Notes under the pieces: model-generated
Told to the model about the DNA's origin: nothing
Database searches by the model: none
The model's input: the letters and a program-made list of their open reading frames with translations, nothing else
Part shown: positions 50,844 through 59,149 of the stretch, one piece after another
Layout of the letters: every line of letters begins with the position of its first letter
Numbering within the stretch: position 1 is the first letter of the stretch
Assembly (NCBI RefSeq): GCF_003350375.1
Contig: NZ_QQAR01000002.1
Location: 124,001-188,000, forward strand
DNA from: Flavobacterium sp. AG291
GTDB taxonomy: Bacteria; Bacteroidota; Bacteroidia; Flavobacteriales; Flavobacteriaceae
DNA: 64,000 nucleotides
Direction: 5' to 3'
Program-made: the position numbers and the translations under genes

Positions 50844-53420
50844 TTACGCAGAATTCCTGCTGGCATTTATGTTCCCAAATAAGGAACGTGTTACTATTTT
50901 TTCGTAAATCTCAAGTAATGCATCATCGGTATTGTTCTTTTTAATACCCCTAATTTTATTTAAGGCATACTGTTGTATGGTTAGCAAAGGTAATACAATA
51001 TGTTCTCTGAGTTTTATGGATGCTTTGCCATCCGGATAATTATCCATCAACTCATCGTATCCTGATATTTTTAATAACAGACGTTTAGTTTCTAAAAACT
51101 CATCGTAAATGATTTGCCAGAATTCACCAAACTCAGGGTCTTCCTTCATGTAAGCTGTAAGAGGGAAGAAAGATTTTGACAACGACATCATACTGTTTTC
51201 TAAAAGTGTTCTGAAAAACAAAGAATCGCTATACAATTGCTGTACTTTTTCCCATTGCCCATTTTTTTCATAGCGTCCCAAGGCATATCCTACACCATAA
51301 AAACCGGGTACATTTTGTTTTAGCTGACTCCATGATCCAACAAATGGAATTGCCCTCAATTCAGAGAAATCCAAAGTAGCTGATTTACTTCTTTTTGAAG
51401 GTCGGCTCCCTATGTTGGTTTTCGCATAATAATTTAGCGTACTCATCTGATCCAGATATGATAAAAACTTAGGATGGTTTTTAAAATCAGTATACTTCTC
51501 ATATCCTAACAGCGATAAATGATCAATCAATTCACGCTGCTCCTGGGTAAATTGTTTTTTCTCTTTATTAAATACGCCATTGGTTATACCAGCACTTAAT
51601 AAATTTTCAAGATTGAAACGACAAGTATCAAGTGTACCAAAATTAGAACTAATGGTTTGCCCCTGAATAGTTATTTGAATCTCATTATTTTCAATAGTCG
51701 CTCCCTGTGAAGCATAATATTTATGAGTTTTACCTCCTCCTCTTGCCGGTGGTCCTCCCCTGCCATCAAAAAAAACAACTTTAACATCATGCTCGCGTGC
51801 CATTGCCGTCAGGTTCTCTTTTGCTCTGTAAATACTCCAGTTAGCCATTAAGTAGCCGCCATCTTTAGTACCATCAGAGAATCCTAACATTATAGTTTGT
51901 TTATTTCCCCTGTTTTTCAGGTGTTTTGCATACACTTCATTTTCATAAAGAAGTTTCATTACAGCATCTGCATCTTTAAGATCATCTACAGTTTCAAAAA
52001 GTGGGACGATATCAACCGGCGGGTTTTCAAAACCTACAAGTCTAAATAGCGTTAAAAGCTCCAAAACATTAAGCGCACTTTCATTATTACTTATAATATA
52101 TCTGTTGGTTCCCTGAGGACCATTATTTTCTTGTATGTTTTTTATAGCCAGAATAGATTCAAGTGTTTTTATCGTATCCTCATTTTCAAAAAATGAAGGC
52201 TCAATTTTTCCTTTCAGCTTACCTAATAATTGGATCTTAGCTTTATTATCCAGATTCTTATAATCCCCGGCTTCAGTATTTTCTTTTGCTAAATAATTTA
52301 TTACATCACTAAATACTGCATCATGAATTCTGCTATTCTGACGAATATCCAGAGATGCAAAATGAAATCCAAAAAGATTAACCTTATTAATAAGCCCATC
52401 AATTTCGTCAGCATAAAGCGCCTGATGTTCATTAACCACTAAATCCCTAACCTCGTTAAGAGCAAGTTTCAGTTCCTCCAGAGTTATATACAATTCCCCC
52501 TCAGAATAAAATACTGATCGGTATAGCTTCCCTTCTATATCCGTAATCATTGCTTCAACCCCGGGAAAAGTCAGTTTTCGTTTTAATTTTCGAATATCAC
52601 CATAATAACATTTAAGAATCGATGTCCTTAATCTATCAGCAACCTTAAGTGTAATCTCAGTAGTAACAAAAGGGTTACCATCACGGTCACCACCTGGCCA
52701 GAATCCAAAAGATAATACCGGATGCCTTAATGCTCCCTCACGATAAACGGATTGTTGTACAAAAGATGACATTTCGCCCGCAGCGTGATAAAACACATTC
52801 TCAAGATACCAGATGAGACTAACTGCTTCATCGTATGGTGTTGGTTTCTCTTTCTTAATAAAAGGAGTCTTTCCTAATTGAGACAACAAGTCTTTTATCT
52901 CAGGAAGGTTGTTATTCTTTATTGCTAAAGTCAGATCGGTAATAATACCAAGCACTGATCCGGGATAGAATTGAGTTGGATGAGCTGTAAGGACTGCTCT
53001 TACCTGAAAATCATCCAGGAAATCACGTAATTCATGCATTAACCCCTGACTTTCGGCTTTTTCCCTGCTATAACGCAATGAACCACTTCCTTCAAGATTA
53101 TTCATTTTTGTAAAAGCTGCATCCTCAATCGCGTCGAATAATACGATTTGACGCTCAACATACTGAATAAAACGGAACATCATACCTATCCTTTCCTTTT
53201 CAGTTGTGCCCGGCATATACTTTTCGGCAAACTCATTAAAAATCTGCTCAGGGCTTTGCTCATTCTTAAAACCGTCATCACACATTTCCGAAAACAACGG
53301 AAGTAAACTACCGGTATTATCTATAGCCTGAAAAGGTAAAGTCATGAATATACTATTGAATATCTGATATTTGAGCTGTACTTGCTCATTAAAGCGCTCC
53401 AGCAATGTAGAAGGATACAT
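50844..53420 (-). CDS. ppc: Phosphoenolpyruvate carboxylase
   Basis: An 858-residue anaplerotic enzyme that adds bicarbonate to PEP to form oxaloacetate. Motifs: V-L-T-A-H-P-T-Q-F (catalytic His, about residue 141), F-G-F-W-P-G-G-D-R-D-G-N-P-F, F-A-S-L-D-I-R-Q-N-S, M-L-G-F-S-D-G-T-K-D-G-G-Y and the F-F-D-G-R-G-G-P-P-A-R-G-G-G loop, followed by I-G-S-R-P-S-K-R. The C-terminus, which in many PPCs ends N-T-G, here ends I-N-A-S-R-N-S-A. The length is slightly shorter than the E. coli enzyme and typical for Bacteroidota. Confidence 0.96.
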   Translation of the reverse strand: MYPSTLLERFNEQVQLKYQIFNSIFMTLPFQAIDNTGSLLPLFSEMCDDGFKNEQSPEQIFNEFAEKYMPGTTEKERIGMMFRFIQYVERQIVLFDAIEDAAFTKMNNLEGSGSLRYSREKAESQGLMHELRDFLDDFQVRAVLTAHPTQFYPGSVLGIITDLTLAIKNNNLPEIKDLLSQLGKTPFIKKEKPTPYDEAVSLIWYLENVFYHAAGEMSSFVQQSVYREGALRHPVLSFGFWPGGDRDGNPFVTTEITLKVADRLRTSILKCYYGDIRKLKRKLTFPGVEAMITDIEGKLYRSVFYSEGELYITLEELKLALNEVRDLVVNEHQALYADEIDGLINKVNLFGFHFASLDIRQNSRIHDAVFSDVINYLAKENTEAGDYKNLDNKAKIQLLGKLKGKIEPSFFENEDTIKTLESILAIKNIQENNGPQGTNRYIISNNESALNVLELLTLFRLVGFENPPVDIVPLFETVDDLKDADAVMKLLYENEVYAKHLKNRGNKQTIMLGFSDGTKDGGYLMANWSIYRAKENLTAMAREHDVKVVFFDGRGGPPARGGGKTHKYYASQGATIENNEIQITIQGQTISSNFGTLDTCRFNLENLLSAGITNGVFNKEKKQFTQEQRELIDHLSLLGYEKYTDFKNHPKFLSYLDQMSTLNYYAKTNIGSRPSKRSKSATLDFSELRAIPFVGSWSQLKQNVPGFYGVGYALGRYEKNGQWEKVQQLYSDSLFFRTLLENSMMSLSKSFFPLTAYMKEDPEFGEFWQIIYDEFLETKRLLLKISGYDELMDNYPDGKASIKLREHIVLPLLTIQQYALNKIRGIKKNNTDDALLEIYEKIVTRSLFGNINASRNSA

Positions 53421-53451
53421 ATATAAATGTTTTTTGGTAGTTCAATTTAAT

Positions 53452-53484
53452 AAAAAACCCTCATGTAGTAAAACATGAGGGTTT
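53452..53484 (-). terminator. Terminator of Lrp-family gene
   Basis: Stem AAACCCTCATGT (53455-53466) with 53473-53484, loop AGTAAA, T tract on the minus strand, 19 bp after the regulator stop. Confidence 0.9.
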
Positions 53485-53503
53485 AAAATTTTAATAAAAA
53501 TCC

Positions 53504-53983
53504 TTACAGATCTTTAAATATCGTATGCATAAGCCTTTTCTTATCATTGATGCTCTCTTCAAGAGATATCATGGTTTCAGTTCTGTAAACACCTTCAATA
53601 TCATCAATCATGAAGATTACCTCTTTAGCGTGTTTAGTGTCTTTAGCTCTAATCTTACAGAAGATATTGAACTTACCTGTAGTAACATGAGCTACAGTAA
53701 CAAAAGGTATCTCATTAATTCTTTCAAGTACGAATTTAGTTTGTGAAGTATTATGAAGGAATACACCAACATAGGCAATGAATGAATAACCTAACTTCTC
53801 ATAATCAAGAGTTAGTGATGACCCCATGATAATACCTGCATCTTCCATTTTCTTAACCCTTACATGGACAGTTCCGGCAGAGATTAATAGTTTTTTTGCA
53901 ATATCAGTAAACGGAACCCTTGTGTTGTCAATCAGCATATCCAGAATCTGATGGTCAACTTCATCTAAACGAAATTTGCTCAT
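53504..53983 (-). CDS. Lrp/AsnC-family regulator
   Basis: A 159-residue regulator. The N-terminal winged helix-turn-helix (about 4-62) reads L-D-E-V-D-H-Q-I-L-D-M-L-I-D-N-T-R-V-P-F-T-D-I-A-K then S-A-G-T-V-H-V-R-V-K-K-M. The C-terminal RAM/AsnC domain (about 68-155) is Y-S-F-I-A-Y-V-G-V-F-L, V-A-H-V-T-T-G-K-F-N-I-F-C-K, D-I-E-G-V-Y-R-T-E-T-M-I-S-L-E. It probably senses an amino acid and forms octamers. Monocistronic; target genes cannot be told from this window. Confidence 0.95.
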   Translation of the reverse strand: MSKFRLDEVDHQILDMLIDNTRVPFTDIAKKLLISAGTVHVRVKKMEDAGIIMGSSLTLDYEKLGYSFIAYVGVFLHNTSQTKFVLERINEIPFVTVAHVTTGKFNIFCKIRAKDTKHAKEVIFMIDDIEGVYRTETMISLEESINDKKRLMHTIFKDL

Positions 53984-54071
53984 AAATGTGTCTTTTTAAA
54001 GGTTAAAATTGGTTTCTCTTATTCTAATTTTTAAAACCTGTTATTAAAAAATTCATTTATAAGGATTTGTT

Positions 54072-55229
54072 CTACTTTATTTCCAATCCGTTAACAAATT
54101 TTCTTGTCTTACCAACTGTAAAATCCGCTTTATTTCCAATTATTGGCATTTTATTAAGCTCTGAATCTGAAAATTCTTCGTCTAAAACGTCAAATTCTTC
54201 GTGACCCCTAAAACCGTCCAAATTACCTATTTCGCTAATTATAGCTTGAAAAATTACAGAATTCTCAAATAGAACTTCCTTATATTGTGATGCAAAATTC
54301 GTTATTTTTTCTTTATTTTCATAATTTATCTTAACATTTTTGTAGATGATGTCATAAAAAATAATCTTATTTTGAGGAATATTGAAATATTCTGTTTTTT
54401 TGTTAACAACTATAACGTTTTCGTAAATAGCATTAAATCCTGATAATAATGCAAAAAAGATATATTTACGAGATTCTTCTCTTTCATAGTCATTTTGATA
54501 ATGACCTGCTTCAAATAGCACCGTAGGAGTTCCTAATGACTGAAACATATCACCTATACAGTTGATATTGAACGAATCATCAAATCTACCTACCTGCCCG
54601 GGAATATATTGTTGCAATGTTTCATTCATTGCTGCAATAACATTTATAGCTTTTTGTCGGCATTCATTTATATCACGCTCATTATTATAAGAAGGAGCTA
54701 AAAAAGAGACTGTAGCAGGCAGCGGCATATTTCCAACCCCAAATATGGTACGCTGATCATGCATATTATAGCAAAAATCAGGTTTAAAAGACTCAAAAGT
54801 CTGACGCAATATCTGGCTTTCGGGCTGGGTAAGATTCAATGAATCTCTATTAAGATCTACATCAACGGCATTAGCTCTGGTATAAAGTCGCGCACCATCA
54901 GGATTGAGTATTGGAATAATCAAAAAGGTAAAAGCATCTTTAAGCTCTTTAGCCAAATCAGAATCTCCTTTAAGAAGATTAAGGAGATCAAAAATAGCTT
55001 TAGTGGTTGTCGACTCATTACCATGCATCTGAGACCATATATATAGTTTAGTTGTTCCACTACCTGCCTTAATACTATATATAGGTTCACCTAATACTGA
55101 GTGGCCTAAAATATCTAATTCAAAAACTTCTTTTAATTCCTCAAGAATTGGCTGTATGTGCGAATTGGTAATATAACGTCCAAATAATCTTTCCTCTTTA
55201 TATTGATTATGCAATTGCTGTAGATTCAT
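54072..55229 (-). CDS. M14-family metallocarboxypeptidase
   Basis: A 385-residue zinc carboxypeptidase domain protein. Zinc ligands H69 and E72 lie in S-Q-M-H-G-N-E-S and the third His in F-C-Y-N-M-H-D-Q-R. The substrate-binding region has N-P-D-G-A-R and D-L-N-R-D-S, and the catalytic Glu is probably in V-L-F-E-A-G-H-Y. No signal peptide, so a cytoplasmic site is likely. A C-terminal extension of about 110 residues follows the catalytic domain (about 30-270). It is divergent from an XRE-type regulator, with a row of TTTACAATTGTAAA palindromes over its promoter, so it is probably a target of that regulator. Confidence 0.92.
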   Translation of the reverse strand: MNLQQLHNQYKEERLFGRYITNSHIQPILEELKEVFELDILGHSVLGEPIYSIKAGSGTTKLYIWSQMHGNESTTTKAIFDLLNLLKGDSDLAKELKDAFTFLIIPILNPDGARLYTRANAVDVDLNRDSLNLTQPESQILRQTFESFKPDFCYNMHDQRTIFGVGNMPLPATVSFLAPSYNNERDINECRQKAINVIAAMNETLQQYIPGQVGRFDDSFNINCIGDMFQSLGTPTVLFEAGHYQNDYEREESRKYIFFALLSGFNAIYENVIVVNKKTEYFNIPQNKIIFYDIIYKNVKINYENKEKITNFASQYKEVLFENSVIFQAIISEIGNLDGFRGHEEFDVLDEEFSDSELNKMPIIGNKADFTVGKTRKFVNGLEIK

Positions 55230-55243
55230 AGTTTTTAATTTGG

Positions 55244-55304
55244 TTACAAAAGTAAATATCTTATTTTTTACAATTGTAAACTTAAAGTTATTTACAATTG
55301 TAAA
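55244..55304. promoter_or_regulatory. Three phased operators before M14 gene
   Basis: TTTACAATTGTAAA is perfect at 55267-55280 and 55291-55304. A weaker copy TTACAAAAGTAA lies at 55244-55255. Their centres are exactly 24 bp apart, so they lie on one face of the helix just upstream of the M14 start codon (55229). Confidence 0.75.
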
Positions 55305-55457
55305 CTGTTATAACCATTTATACTCTAGTTAAATACTTACCGCATCAAATACTATATTAAGTTATTTAAAATCAATTATTTAAACAATATAATGTAAACT
55401 TTTAGTCTAAGTATATTATATTATTTAAAGATTTCTTTTGTAAGTGATTTGAATTGT

Positions 55458-55504
55458 TTACATTTGTAATATCACAATCTTTTTAAAATAAGTTACAATG
55501 GTAA
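55458..55504. promoter_or_regulatory. Operators around XRE start codon
   Basis: TTACATTTGTAA (55458-55469) and TTACAATGGTAA (55493-55504) resemble the palindromes near the M14 gene. The second contains the ATG of the regulator gene, suggesting autorepression. Confidence 0.65.
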
Positions 55505-55989
55505 ACACCGATGACTTTATAAAACGACTTGAAATAATACTCGATTATTATAATCTTTCTGCTTCTGTATTTGCTGATAAAATGGGCGTACAACGTTCAG
55601 GACTCTCCCATCTTATGTCCGGACGAAATAAACCTAGCTTAGATTTTGTGATGAAAATAATTGAGAATTTCCCTGAAGTTAATTTCTACTGGCTAATGAA
55701 TGGCGACGGTGATTTTCCAAAAAACGAAGAAACAAAAGATACAAAAACTGAAGTGCCTGTACCTATTTTATCCTCTACTTCTCTTTTTGAAAATAATAAT
55801 GAGGAAGCATTTGATTTATTTTCTTCTAAAGAAGTTCCGTTCCCGGAAAACAAAACTGAACCTGACTTGTTTTCTTCATCAGTTCAAAAACAAACAGAAA
55901 CAATAAAACCGACAGATTCCAACTCAATAGAAAGAATAGTAGTATTTTATAAAAATGGAACTTTTAAAAACTATAATCCTGAAAATTAA
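55498..55989 (+). CDS. XRE-type helix-turn-helix regulator
   Basis: A 163-residue protein. Residues 3-70 are a Cro/C1-type HTH: F-I-K-R-L-E-I-I-L-D-Y-Y-N-L-S-A-S-V-F-A-D-K-M-G-V-Q-R-S-G-L-S-H-L-M-S-G-R-N-K-P-S-L-D-F, then P-E-V-N-F-Y-W-L-M-N-G-D-G. The remaining 90 residues are acidic, Ser/Pro/Phe-rich and probably disordered, ending in an ordered-looking I-E-R-I-V-V-F-Y-K-N-G-T-F-K-N-Y. Such regulators are common in flavobacteria. The TTTACAATTGTAAA repeats in the divergent region and at its own start codon suggest it controls itself and the M14 peptidase. Confidence 0.88.
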   Translation: MVNTDDFIKRLEIILDYYNLSASVFADKMGVQRSGLSHLMSGRNKPSLDFVMKIIENFPEVNFYWLMNGDGDFPKNEETKDTKTEVPVPILSSTSLFENNNEEAFDLFSSKEVPFPENKTEPDLFSSSVQKQTETIKPTDSNSIERIVVFYKNGTFKNYNPEN

Positions 55990-55993
55990 AAAA

Positions 55994-56024
55994 CCCCGAT
56001 AGCTTTATAAAAAGCTGACCGGGG
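55994..56024 (+). terminator. Hairpin after XRE gene
   Basis: CCCCG/CGGGG enclosing AGCTTT/AAAGCT, 5 bp after the stop. No T tract follows, so termination efficiency is uncertain. The remaining bases to 56195 show nothing further. Confidence 0.5.
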
Positions 56025-56195
56025 CCATTAACCAATAAAACAAACACAAATTATCTTTAATTCGATAATCCCCTCTTCCCGGGGAAATGATATTCAATAT
56101 ATACTTTATTGGCAATAAATTATTTTCCTTATTCTCTTATTGTAAAGATACAACTAGTTGATGTTAAATAAATTAAATAGTTAGTTAAACTATTC

Positions 56196-56747
56196 TTAAT
56201 CATTTTTATAGCTATTCTGTGGTACATATCCTAAGACACCTTTATAATTAGACTCTAACACCTTAAAATCTTCTTCTTTATCCCCTGTCAGGTAATACGG
56301 AGCTGCAATTTTAACTTCTTTCCTACTATAGTCAAAAGCTACTGCCACAACAGGCACATCTGCTTTTAGGGCAATATAATAGAATCCGGTTTTCCATTCT
56401 GTTACTTTTTTTCTAGTTCCCTCCGGCGCGATTGCCAGTCTGAATATTTCACGCTCCTTAAAAATGGCCGCGATCGCATCTACTTTATTCTCATTTTTCT
56501 GCCTGTCGAGTGGCGCGCCTCCCATCCATTTAAAATAAGCCCCGAAGGGAAACTTAAACAACTCTTTTTTAGCAACAAAGTGCATCTCCTGACCTATGCT
56601 TCCCCTTGAAAATACCCCAATAGCAAAATCAATCCAGCTAGTATGAGGAGCAACTATAATAACGCACTTTTTAATTTCCGGATTCATCCAACCTTTTATA
56701 TGCCAACCCAGTAACTTAAAAAAGATAAATTGATATATTTTTTTCAT
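56196..56747 (-). CDS. PlsC-like acyltransferase
   Basis: A 183-residue membrane-associated lysophospholipid acyltransferase-like protein. The catalytic H-x4-D is H35-T-S-W-I-D40; other blocks are G-S-I-G-Q-E-M-H-F-V-A-K-K-E-L-F-K-F-P-F-G, G-G-A-P-L-D-R-Q-K and the phosphate-binding A-P-E-G-T-R-K. It is shorter than classical PlsC (about 240 residues), and the short-form family may act on other acyl acceptors, for example ornithine lipid precursors. Divergent from the PhyH gene. Confidence 0.92.
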   Translation of the reverse strand: MKKIYQFIFFKLLGWHIKGWMNPEIKKCVIIVAPHTSWIDFAIGVFSRGSIGQEMHFVAKKELFKFPFGAYFKWMGGAPLDRQKNENKVDAIAAIFKEREIFRLAIAPEGTRKKVTEWKTGFYYIALKADVPVVAVAFDYSRKEVKIAAPYYLTGDKEEDFKVLESNYKGVLGYVPQNSYKND

Positions 56748-56810
56748 AATCTTCTAAAAACACAGCAGTAAAAATAACATATATTTACAAATACAAACGA
56801 ACTAAGCAAT

Positions 56811-57545
56811 ATGACCTTACAAGAGAAGCTAAATCAGTTTGAAAAAGATGGATTTCAGGTAATTGATTCTATATATAGTAGTAACGAGATAAATAATCTA
56901 TTAAATATAACTAACCACGCAGATACCACTTCGGATACTTTTAGAAAATCTGCCAATCTTTTTGCTATAAGGCAATTTTTAAAAGAAATACCGGAAACAT
57001 TACCTATAATCTTTAACAACAAGCTTACTGCAATTATAAATACACTGGGAAAAAACTATTTTTCAGTTAAATCAATTTATTTTGACAAGCCAGGAGATTC
57101 CAATTGGTTTGTTGCTTATCATCAGGATCTTACAATTTCAGTAGACAATAAAACTGATATTGAAGGCTTTGGTCCTTGGACAGTCAAACAAAATCAGTTT
57201 GCAGTTCAGCCTCCGATAGATATTCTTGAAAACATCTTTACAATACGAATTCATCTTGATGATACCAATGAAGAAAATGGTGCGCTAAAGGTTATTCCTG
57301 AGTCACATAAAAAAAAGATATACAGGCCTGAAACCATTGATTGGAATACAGAAACAGAAGTTAGCTGCAGTGTGTCAAAAGGAGGAATAATGCTTATGAA
57401 GCCTCTTCTTCTACACAGTTCCGGCAGAACTGTAAATGATTTGAGGAGGAGGGTAATACATATAGAATTCAGTAACATAGAATTGCCTGAAAATATAAAA
57501 TGGTCAGAAAGAATTAATTTCTCTAATATAGAACTCCATGTTTAA
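56811..57545 (+). CDS. Phytanoyl-CoA dioxygenase-family oxygenase
   Basis: A 244-residue Fe(II)/2-oxoglutarate-dependent oxygenase. Iron ligands are probably H104 and D106 in A-Y-H-Q-D-L and H202 in L-L-L-H-S-S-G-R, with R206 holding 2-oxoglutarate. Other features: E-N-G-A-L-K-V-I-P-E-S-H and R-V-I-H-I-E-F. The substrate is unknown; family members hydroxylate lipids, amino acids and secondary metabolites. Its 3' end overlaps the spermidine-synthase-like gene by 8 bp, so the two products probably act in one pathway. Confidence 0.9.
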   Translation: MTLQEKLNQFEKDGFQVIDSIYSSNEINNLLNITNHADTTSDTFRKSANLFAIRQFLKEIPETLPIIFNNKLTAIINTLGKNYFSVKSIYFDKPGDSNWFVAYHQDLTISVDNKTDIEGFGPWTVKQNQFAVQPPIDILENIFTIRIHLDDTNEENGALKVIPESHKKKIYRPETIDWNTETEVSCSVSKGGIMLMKPLLLHSSGRTVNDLRRRVIHIEFSNIELPENIKWSERINFSNIELHV

Positions 57546-58200
57546 AAAGCTGCTCAGCTATTTCATTCCTGTAAATATTTATAAAAAGAATTCAGCCATT
57601 AGCCAAAAACTTGAAGTTACCTATAATAATGGGCAGTTGGTTCTGGACTCAAAAAACACTAACTATTCCTACGGCAGCCTTCAGCGTATTTTACGTAAAG
57701 GCCTTGACTATATAGGATTTGAAAGAATAAGAGGGTTTAACAATATACTTGTACTCGGTGTGGCCGGAGGGAGTGTTATAAAAACCCTTGCTGAGGAAAT
57801 AAAATTCCAAGGCAAAATTACCGGAGTTGAGATCGATCCTGCAGCAATTGAAATCGCTAACAAGTACTTTGGTCTTGATAAAATAGAAAATCTGGAAATC
57901 GTTATTGATGATGCCTTTGAATTTGTTTTAAAAACAAAAGAAAAATATGATCTCATTATTATTGACATCTTTCAGGATACCCAAATGCCCAACTTTTTGT
58001 TTGAAGAATTCTTTATAGACAGAATTAATTTTCTACTTAATGTAAATGGATTTATTTTATTCAATACCATGACACTAACGCAAAAAGATTTCGACAGGAA
58101 TTTAACTTATCGCTCTCGTTTCAGTAGTAAATATTCTGTGAGAATGTACCCAAAAGTAGAGACACATAATGAGTTGTTTACGATAAAGAAATTAGGGTAA
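57538..58200 (+). CDS. Spermidine synthase-like methyltransferase-fold protein
   Basis: A 220-residue protein with the spermidine synthase/SAM-methyltransferase fold: G-L-D-Y-I-G-F-E-R-I, I-L-V-L-G-V-A-G-G-S-V-I (SAM-type loop), G-V-E-I-D-P-A-A-I-E-I-A-N-K-Y-F, V-I-D-D-A-F-E-F and Y-D-L-I-I-I-D-I-F-Q-D. It lacks the N-terminal beta domain and the full gatekeeper motifs of true SpeE, so it could transfer an aminopropyl or a methyl group to something else. The 8-bp overlap with the PhyH-type oxygenase suggests coupled translation. Confidence 0.87.
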   Translation: MFKKLLSYFIPVNIYKKNSAISQKLEVTYNNGQLVLDSKNTNYSYGSLQRILRKGLDYIGFERIRGFNNILVLGVAGGSVIKTLAEEIKFQGKITGVEIDPAAIEIANKYFGLDKIENLEIVIDDAFEFVLKTKEKYDLIIIDIFQDTQMPNFLFEEFFIDRINFLLNVNGFILFNTMTLTQKDFDRNLTYRSRFSSKYSVRMYPKVETHNELFTIKKLG

Positions 58201-58210
58201 TCCACATTCT

Positions 58211-58259
58211 GTTTTCAGCCTCAGTCGCTGTTGAATACTGTGCGACTGAGACTGAAAAC
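58211..58259. terminator. 18-bp-arm hairpin between convergent genes
   Basis: GTTTTCAGCCTCAGTCGC (58211-58228) and its near-complement (58242-58259), one mismatch, around a 13-base loop. It fills the gap between two convergent genes and probably ends both transcripts, though no T tract follows. Confidence 0.65.
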
Positions 58260-58262
58260 TGA

Positions 58263-58988
58263 TTAAAGCATCCTTTTTGCCTTTTCTAAATCCTCAGGAG
58301 TATCAATACCGATACCGACATGACTGGTTTCAACCATTTTTATTTTCTTACCATATTCAAGGTAGCGAAGCTGTTCCAGTTTTTCTGAAGCTTCAAGTGT
58401 TTGCATTGGCAGATTGTAAAAATCCATCAGAGCGTGTTTTCTAAAAGCATAAATACCAATATGCTTATAATAACTCACACCTGCTTCCTTATCCCTGGGA
58501 TATGGGATTACAGAACGTGAGAAATACAATGCGAATTTTTTCTGGTCGACAATAACCTTCACGTTGTTAGGATTTTCAATATCATCCCAATCGGTTATGT
58601 GCATCATTACCGACGCCAGGTCAATCTCATGAGCCGTGTCGCCCTTAAAAACCTCGAGTACATCTGCCAACGGTTCTTTGTTGATAAAAGGCTCATCACC
58701 CTGAACGTTAACAACGATATCAACATCAAGACTTTCAACGGCTTCTGCAATTCGATCGCTTCCACTTTCGTGCTCTTTGATGCTCATTATGGCTTTTCCT
58801 CCATTGGATACTATTTCCTGATAAATAATATCAGAATCAGTAACAACAAACACATCATCAAACAGCCCTGTGCCAAGTGCAGCCTGATAGGTTCTTGTAA
58901 TTACGGTTTTTCCTCCCAAGTCCTGCATCAGTTTTGCAGGAAAACGGGTCGAGGCATATCGTGCAGGTATAACAGCTATGATTTTCAT
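58263..58988 (-). CDS. kdsB: CMP-KDO synthetase
   Basis: A 241-residue 3-deoxy-manno-octulosonate cytidylyltransferase that activates KDO with CTP for lipid A core synthesis. Motifs: [17 protein letters not shown] (nucleotide binding), [26 protein letters not shown] and [11 protein letters not shown], ending in [12 protein letters not shown]. Full length. It shows the cell makes LPS or LOS with KDO. Confidence 0.96.
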   Translation of the reverse strand: MKIIAVIPARYASTRFPAKLMQDLGGKTVITRTYQAALGTGLFDDVFVVTDSDIIYQEIVSNGGKAIMSIKEHESGSDRIAEAVESLDVDIVVNVQGDEPFINKEPLADVLEVFKGDTAHEIDLASVMMHITDWDDIENPNNVKVIVDQKKFALYFSRSVIPYPRDKEAGVSYYKHIGIYAFRKHALMDFYNLPMQTLEASEKLEQLRYLEYGKKIKMVETSHVGIGIDTPEDLEKAKRML

Positions 58989-59030
58989 CGTAGTATATTT
59001 TTTTAAATCTTTAATTGTGTATAGTTAATT

Positions 59031-59144
59031 CAATTTCCCAAAGTCATCAATTGACATAAGAAATAATCCATAAATTATAAATGCTACTATAGTCAATACA
59101 GTAACAATTAAGCAAATTAGAAAAATTCTCCATTTCTTACTCAT
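59031..59144 (-). CDS. 37-residue membrane peptide
   Basis: A short frame starting MSKKWRIFLICLIVTVLTIV and ending in S-I-D-D-L-G-N. It has a basic start, a single hydrophobic helix of about 23 residues and an acidic end, the typical look of a bitopic small membrane protein. It starts 5 bp after the stop of the RecD-like helicase gene on the same strand and stops 42 bp before kdsB. Cotranscription with the helicase is likely. Function unknown. Confidence 0.55.
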
Positions 59145-59149
59145 AAAGC

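Noticed and set aside
57538..58200. Genuine spermidine synthase SpeE
   Set aside because: The N-terminal domain and full SpeE signature are missing, so only a fold-level name is justified.
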